DNA of 64,000 bases, taken from assembly GCA_041685915.1 (NCBI GenBank), contig JAWLEV010000002.1:24071-88070 (forward strand). Reading direction: 5' to 3'. Positions within the stretch are counted from its first letter, which is position 1. The number at the start of each line of letters is the position of its first letter. The position numbers and the translations under genes were made by a program. This document shows, piece after piece, positions 60,002 through 64,000 of this stretch. Below the pieces are notes generated by a model, which saw nothing but the letters and a program-made list of their open reading frames with translations, searched no databases and was not told where the DNA came from. This stretch comes from JAWLEV01 sp041685915. GTDB taxonomy: Bacteria; Chloroflexota; Anaerolineae; UBA1429.

Positions 60002-61504
60002 ATGAGCAGGAGGAGACGTCTTTCGCCTCAGCAAAAACAAGAGAACGTTAGCAGAAAACAATTTGGGGATTTCCTGGAACCCCATGAGTGGATTACAGCC
60101 GACGTACACCCCGATCTCGGAGAAGACTTCCTTGTACGCATCTACGAGAACGGCGTATCAACTGGGTTGAGCTTCTATGTTCAACTCAAGAGTACTGCGG
60201 ACATTCAGGACTACTGCCTGGAATCTGGAGAGATCGGGTATTCATTCGAGGTCGCAGATCTTGAGCATTGGGCAACCCAAGTTACGACGGTAGTCATTAC
60301 CATCTGGGACGTCAGTCAAAAGCAAGGATGGTGGCGATGGATTGATGATATTATCGGTTCGCTTGATGAGCATAAGCCGAACTGGCGAACCCAAAAGAGC
60401 GTACGAGTACACTTCCCTTTTGAACACGTACTGAACGAGGGAAGATTAGAGCAATTGCGTCAGGTTATGGCCCATCACTACTATCCAGCGATTTCTCAGG
60501 GAAAGGAACTCAAAGGGAAGTTCAAATTCAGATTCCCTCCTACTCCGGAAGCCAGAGCGAAGGCGGCTGAGCTTAGGAAGCATATGGCTTTTGGAGACAA
60601 GATAGCAATAGACGGTCAATTCATCAAAGCGGTCGAGTTCCCTGAACTGTGGGTGAGACTATTTGGCGAGCCCGATATAGAAACGATGCGGCTAGAAATG
60701 GGTCCGTCAAAGGCTTCTGAATCCAGACCAGTCCAGATTGACTTCCACTCACCACAATACGGCAACGAACGTATGTCGCCTATAGAGCTTCGAGTTGTTA
60801 AAAAGGGTGAAGAGGAGATGACCCTTTCCAACGCGCACCAGGGTCTCCCCTTCAAGATTCAGATTATCGAAAACAGAAGAACTCGCCAGCACAGATTCAC
60901 GTTCACGAAGAGCATAAAAGATATGGATGGCTATGTGGCGAGACAAGTTCTTAGGATACAGCAGATCCTCTCTAGTGGCGGAAACATTCGAATAGCGTTC
61001 TTGGATGCAGAGAAAGCCCCCCTGGAGTTTTCTGTGGCGCCTGGGACGTTACCTCAACCAGATCAGAAGGTATTGGATCTTGCTGATAAGGTGTGCAAAA
61101 TCCAGAATCTCAGTGGTCAACTTGTGTATCTGCCCGAAGGTGGGCACTTCACCGAAGAAGATTTGGAGGCCGCAGATGAGCTTATATCGGTGCTTCATTT
61201 TGGGCAGTATCGTGAGAGCGGCGAATCATTTTCTATTGGGCTTGCAAAGCCTGCGGTGGAAATAATAGCTTCAAAACACAAAGAGGGAGAGCCTCTATAC
61301 TTCAGGATGTCAACAGAGGAGAGTTTCGTCGATTTGTTGGCAACTCGTGTTCAACTTGGACCGATGACACAGAAGATCAAGGGATTTTGGGAAATGCCGA
61401 TGAGCCGGGTTAAGACTTGGATTGAGGAGTCAACGGATGACGATGTCTTGGAAATCCGGCTTGCGGATGTAGAAATCCATTCAGAGTTCGCGGATTGGCT
61501 ATAG
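60002..61504 (+). CDS. DUF4365-domain protein, putative nuclease
   Basis: 500 residues from the ATG at 60002, with only a weak ribosome site; an upstream GTG (59987) is possible. The N-terminal ~150 residues match DUF4365 (QFGDFLEPHEWITADVHPD, GEDFLVRIYENG and FYVQLKSTADIQD, a PD-(D/E)XK-like Asp...Gln-Leu-Lys arrangement). The remaining 350 residues are beta-rich and unrecognised. DUF4365 proteins are frequent in defence islands. The 258 bp before it hold no supported gene. Lower GC than flanking genes suggests transfer. Confidence 0.78.
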   Translation: MSRRRRLSPQQKQENVSRKQFGDFLEPHEWITADVHPDLGEDFLVRIYENGVSTGLSFYVQLKSTADIQDYCLESGEIGYSFEVADLEHWATQVTTVVITIWDVSQKQGWWRWIDDIIGSLDEHKPNWRTQKSVRVHFPFEHVLNEGRLEQLRQVMAHHYYPAISQGKELKGKFKFRFPPTPEARAKAAELRKHMAFGDKIAIDGQFIKAVEFPELWVRLFGEPDIETMRLEMGPSKASESRPVQIDFHSPQYGNERMSPIELRVVKKGEEEMTLSNAHQGLPFKIQIIENRRTRQHRFTFTKSIKDMDGYVARQVLRIQQILSSGGNIRIAFLDAEKAPLEFSVAPGTLPQPDQKVLDLADKVCKIQNLSGQLVYLPEGGHFTEEDLEAADELISVLHFGQYRESGESFSIGLAKPAVEIIASKHKEGEPLYFRMSTEESFVDLLATRVQLGPMTQKIKGFWEMPMSRVKTWIEESTDDDVLEIRLADVEIHSEFADWL

Positions 61505-61572
61505 ACCGTCAAGCCAGCTTCATAAGAGACAAGGTCCGCATATCTTTTGTCATTCTACCGGAAGCCTATCGT

Positions 61573-61968
61573 ATGATGCTCTTTGAGTACCAAGTCATAG
61601 ATGCTGTCTGCGAATATCTCGAGCGCCACGGCTTTCGCATCGAGCAGAGACTTTCGGGAGCCGAGCACGGCGACGACATCATCGCTGTCTGCAAGGGCGA
61701 GCCCCAATACCGACTCTTTGTCGAGGCCAAGGGTGCCACGAGCTCCAGAAAGGGAAGCCGGCGGTACGGTGAGCCCTTTACGAGGGCTCAAGTTCGAAAC
61801 CATATAGCCATGGCTTTTTACAAAGCGGCGGAAATTCAAACCAGAGAGAAGGGCCGTCATCGGGTCTTGGTGGGGATTGCCTTGCCGCAGAACGGAGATC
61901 ATCTTGACTTGCTCGATGGCATAAGAGCAGGAATAGAGGAACTGTGGGGCTCATCGTCTTCTGGGTAG
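61573..61968 (+). CDS. Small PD-(D/E)XK restriction-endonuclease-like protein
   Basis: 131 residues from the ATG at 61573 (MMLFEYQVIDAVCEYLERHG). An upstream TTG (61495) overlapping the previous gene would add 26 residues without recognisable similarity. The core GAEHGDDIIAVCKGEPQYR with LFVEAKGATSS gives the Asp...Glu-x-Lys triad of restriction-like nucleases. The helix before it resembles the first helix of Mrr-like folds. It follows the DUF4365 gene by 68 bp, probably in the same transcript. Confidence 0.72.
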   Translation: MMLFEYQVIDAVCEYLERHGFRIEQRLSGAEHGDDIIAVCKGEPQYRLFVEAKGATSSRKGSRRYGEPFTRAQVRNHIAMAFYKAAEIQTREKGRHRVLVGIALPQNGDHLDLLDGIRAGIEELWGSSSSG

Positions 61969-62249
61969 ATGAGCAGGGCCACGTTGCCGTGGATTCAGCT
62001 AAATGCGAACTACAGTGTCAATGGCAATCCTGTTGGCATCGTGGGTCTGGATAAGAGGGGGCGTCGAAGAAAATGCTTCTTAGCATCAGGATATTCAAAC
62101 ATGGGAACAATCTTTATACAGAGACTCTCGAAAGCCAAGCACAGCGCAGTTACGAGCTCTAGGAAAAGAGGCAGGCACCATGTCCAGCCCTTTTTACGGT
62201 ACCTAGGTTTCAGTGGAATTCGATCTTGCGCCCAGATTCGCTGAAGCGA
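61969..62249. other. Intergenic stretch between converging genes
   Basis: An open frame of 91 codons (61969-62244) starts at once after the nuclease stop but has no ribosome site, no family pattern and an unlikely composition. I see no terminator hairpin of note. Probably non-coding. Confidence 0.4.
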
Positions 62250-63608
62250 TCAAGCTGTGGGCGACGTAAAGTAGAAGGTGGTTCCCTCGCCCACCTCACT
62301 CTCCACCCACATGCGCCCACCGTGACGCTCCACCAACGATCTGGCGATGGCCAGACCCAACCCCGCCCCGCCATCGTCCCGCCGACGGGCCCTGTCCCCG
62401 CGGTAGAAACGATCAAAGATGCGATTGATATCCTCCTCCGAAATGCCCGGCCCGCTGTCCCTCACGGCAAAGGACACGCCTTCATCGGACATGGCAGCAG
62501 ATAGGACGATGGATCCCCTCTCTGGCGTGTAGCGTAACGCGTTGCTCAAGAGATTGTGCAGCACCTGGGCGATGCGGTCGGGATCCGCGTTCACCAGGGG
62601 GAGATTCTCCTCCAACGTCAGTGTCAATTCTACATCCTGCGCTTGCGCATCTGCCCGATGCGCGGCCGCGGCGCGCTCCAGCAGCAAGCCCGGCGGCGTC
62701 GGCTGGGGCTCGAGCGCGAGTTCGCCGGCATCGGAGAGGGTCAGTGTACGCAGATCATCTATCAGTCGGTTGAGTCGCCGTGCCTCGTCGTATATGATGT
62801 CGAACGTCTCCTCTGAGGGAGGCAGCACCCCGTCGACCAGCCCCTCGGCGTGGCCCAGAATGAGGCTCAGGGGGGTGCGCAGTTCGTGGGCGATGTCGGC
62901 CGTCATCTGACGCCGCAGTTCCCGAGATGCCAACAGATCGTCACTGAGCTGGTTGAAGGAACGGGCCAGTTCCCCCAGTTCGTCCTGGGAGCGCACGGGG
63001 ATATGTTGGTCCAGATCCCCGGCGGACATGGCCCGGGTCGCCCGGGTGAGTTCACGCAGGGGGGAGGTGAGGGAGCGGGCGACCACGATTCCCAACAGGA
63101 GGGCGATCAACGTGCCTCCCAGGGTCCCCAGTCCCAACGCCAGATAGAAGCGATTCATGAAACGCTCCCAGGGGCGATCCCACATGGCGGGCTCATAGTC
63201 CAATAACAGTCGCCCCACTTCTCGCCCGTTCACGAGAATGGGGGCACCTCTCTCATACTCCGCTGGGGAAACTGTTTGTCCCTTGCGATAGCCGCGCCCT
63301 CCCCACACCACCTGCCCGGTCACGTCAACCACCACCATGTGATCGCCAGTGGGTCCATAGCGCGAAAACCGTGGTGGCCCAAAGGCGGCACCGGGGCCAT
63401 GTTCGAGGTCCTCCCACCCATCGTCCGTGCGATAGGTCTCCGCCAGGTTCTCCAGGATGCTGCTCCGGTTTTGAGCTACCAAGAAGAGGTTGAATTCCTG
63501 GGTCGTCGTCCACCACACATAGGCAGCAGCCAGGAGCGTGCCCACCAGGCTTATGACCAGAAAGGCGATGATCAGTTTTGTGTGCAACGATCGTATCGTC
63601 GATCGCAT
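62250..63608 (-). CDS. Sensor histidine kinase of a two-component system
   Basis: 452 residues from the ATG at 63608, which has GGAG eight bases upstream; an upstream GTG lies on that site and is rejected. Two membrane segments (LIIAFLVISLVGTLLAAAYV and LALGLGTLGGTLIALLLGI) enclose an extracytoplasmic sensor of ~130 residues. Then come HAMP (RSLTSPLRELTRATRAMSAG), HisKA with the phosphoacceptor in IAHELRTPLSLILGH, the N box LLSNALRYTP and the G boxes RDSGPGISEEDI and GAGLGLAIARSLVERHGG. It starts 5 bp after its response regulator. Signal unknown. Confidence 0.95.
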   Translation of the reverse strand: MRSTIRSLHTKLIIAFLVISLVGTLLAAAYVWWTTTQEFNLFLVAQNRSSILENLAETYRTDDGWEDLEHGPGAAFGPPRFSRYGPTGDHMVVVDVTGQVVWGGRGYRKGQTVSPAEYERGAPILVNGREVGRLLLDYEPAMWDRPWERFMNRFYLALGLGTLGGTLIALLLGIVVARSLTSPLRELTRATRAMSAGDLDQHIPVRSQDELGELARSFNQLSDDLLASRELRRQMTADIAHELRTPLSLILGHAEGLVDGVLPPSEETFDIIYDEARRLNRLIDDLRTLTLSDAGELALEPQPTPPGLLLERAAAAHRADAQAQDVELTLTLEENLPLVNADPDRIAQVLHNLLSNALRYTPERGSIVLSAAMSDEGVSFAVRDSGPGISEEDINRIFDRFYRGDRARRRDDGGAGLGLAIARSLVERHGGRMWVESEVGEGTTFYFTSPTA

Positions 63609-63613
63609 CGTCT

Positions 63614-64000
63614 TCACTCCTTGGAAAAGCGGTAGCCCACGCCGTAGACGGTCTCGATGTAGCGGGGCTCGCCTGGTTCCGGCTCGATTTTGGCCCGTAG
63701 GTTGCGAATGTGCACGTCGATGGTGCGCTCGTATCCCTCATAGACGATGCCCTGCACCTGCTCCAGCAGCTCCGTCCGCGTAAAGACGCGGCCCGGCGCG
63801 GCCATGAGGGCCGAAAGCAGGTCGAACTCGGAGGGCGTCAGATCCACGGGCTCATCGCCCACGGAAACGCTATGGCTGCTCCGGTCCAACGCGATATCCG
63901 CCGCGCGGAGGATCTTCGCCTCGGGTGGCGTCATGCCCGCCCGGCGGAGCACGGCGCGCACCCGGGCCACCAGGACCCGAGGGCTAAAGGGCTTGGTCAC
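63614..64000 (-). CDS. OmpR/PhoB-family response regulator (C-terminal part, cut by window edge)
   Basis: 128 residues are visible, open to the right edge. It begins at the end of the receiver domain (MTKPFSPRVLVARVRAVLRR, where KPFSP follows the receiver's conserved lysine) and contains the full winged-helix effector: DLTPSEFDLLSALMAAPGRV, RTELLEQV, RTIDVHIRNLRAKIE and YIETVYGVGYRF. It is the partner of the histidine kinase directly downstream; targets are unknown. Confidence 0.94.
   Translation of the reverse strand: MTKPFSPRVLVARVRAVLRRAGMTPPEAKILRAADIALDRSSHSVSVGDEPVDLTPSEFDLLSALMAAPGRVFTRTELLEQVQGIVYEGYERTIDVHIRNLRAKIEPEPGEPRYIETVYGVGYRFSKE

Noticed and set aside
61969..62244. 91-codon open frame after the last nuclease gene
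   Set aside because: Composition and lack of similarity suggest non-coding DNA; kept only as an intergenic note.
1..64000. CRISPR arrays, tRNA or rRNA genes, intact insertion sequences
   Set aside because: I saw no regularly spaced repeats, no cloverleaf-like stretches, no rRNA blocks and no transposase frame; a dedicated tRNA or Rfam scan would be decisive.

Overview
The window looks like a chromosomal scaffold from an uncultured, anaerobic or microaerophilic bacterium, most likely a member of the Chloroflexota (Anaerolineae-like). The assignment rests on gene content only: a bacterial serpin, Thr/Pro-rich lipoproteins, clustered enolase-superfamily and UxuA-type sugar-acid genes, an aldehyde:ferredoxin oxidoreductase, a KorAB-type 2-oxoacid:ferredoxin oxidoreductase and many rubrerythrin-like proteins. 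Promoters of the TTGAC(A/G)-17/18-TA(T/C)AAT type can be read in front of many genes. A run of 100 N (38184-38283) with identical 99-bp ends shows this is a scaffolded assembly.

Layout. 1-10.2 kb (minus strand): a carbohydrate ABC importer (binding lipoprotein and two permeases, with an attenuator after the binding-protein gene), then an enolase-superfamily dehydratase, a SelA-like PLP enzyme, a polyferredoxin plus tungsten aldehyde oxidoreductase, a TIM-barrel protein and a D-threonine-aldolase-like enzyme cut by the window edge. This is probably one catabolic locus for a sugar acid or amino-sugar acid. 10.5-20.9 kb: a lipoprotein alpha/beta hydrolase, a BioD-like/DRTGG ATPase, an autoregulated Rrf2 regulator-IscS-IscU-MnmA cluster, small membrane/YtxH proteins, a fused NAD(P)HX repair enzyme and an aminotransferase. 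20.9-25.2 kb: a second sugar-acid block (two enolase-superfamily proteins and a DapA-family aldolase) interrupted by a VapBC toxin-antitoxin module that is bracketed by a 44-bp imperfect repeat.

25.8-38.5 kb: DNA/RNA housekeeping (family-4 UDG, RNase J, FtsK, RsmG, RecF, DnaN), a GlcD-like oxidase, a surface protein with an LPDTG-like tail and a methyltransferase split by the assembly gap. 38.5-47.3 kb: four parS-like ParB sites (one perfect, three one-base variants), three of them in related repeat units that flank a single-chain Type IIG restriction-modification gene; then a serpin and a possible chagasin-like inhibitor. With dnaN-recF and rsmG nearby, this suggests an origin-proximal, centromere-like region.

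47.5-56.7 kb is the most distinctive part: a redox and iron-handling island with a ferritin-like protein, rubredoxin, a decayed rubredoxin reductase, a two-domain ferritin-like protein ending in an encapsulin cargo-loading peptide, the encapsulin shell, KorAB, a glutaredoxin-PDZ protein whose first active-site cysteine codon is an in-frame TGA followed by a SECIS-like hairpin (a predicted selenoprotein), two more ferritin-like proteins and a UxuA-like enzyme. 57-64 kb: a DUF2680-like secreted protein, a lower-GC group of four nuclease/glycosylase-type genes (possible defence island) and a two-component system cut by the right edge.

The best candidates for something undescribed are the predicted selenocysteine glutaredoxin-PDZ protein beside KorAB, the encapsulin with a double ferritin-like cargo, and the parS-bearing repeat units around the restriction gene.
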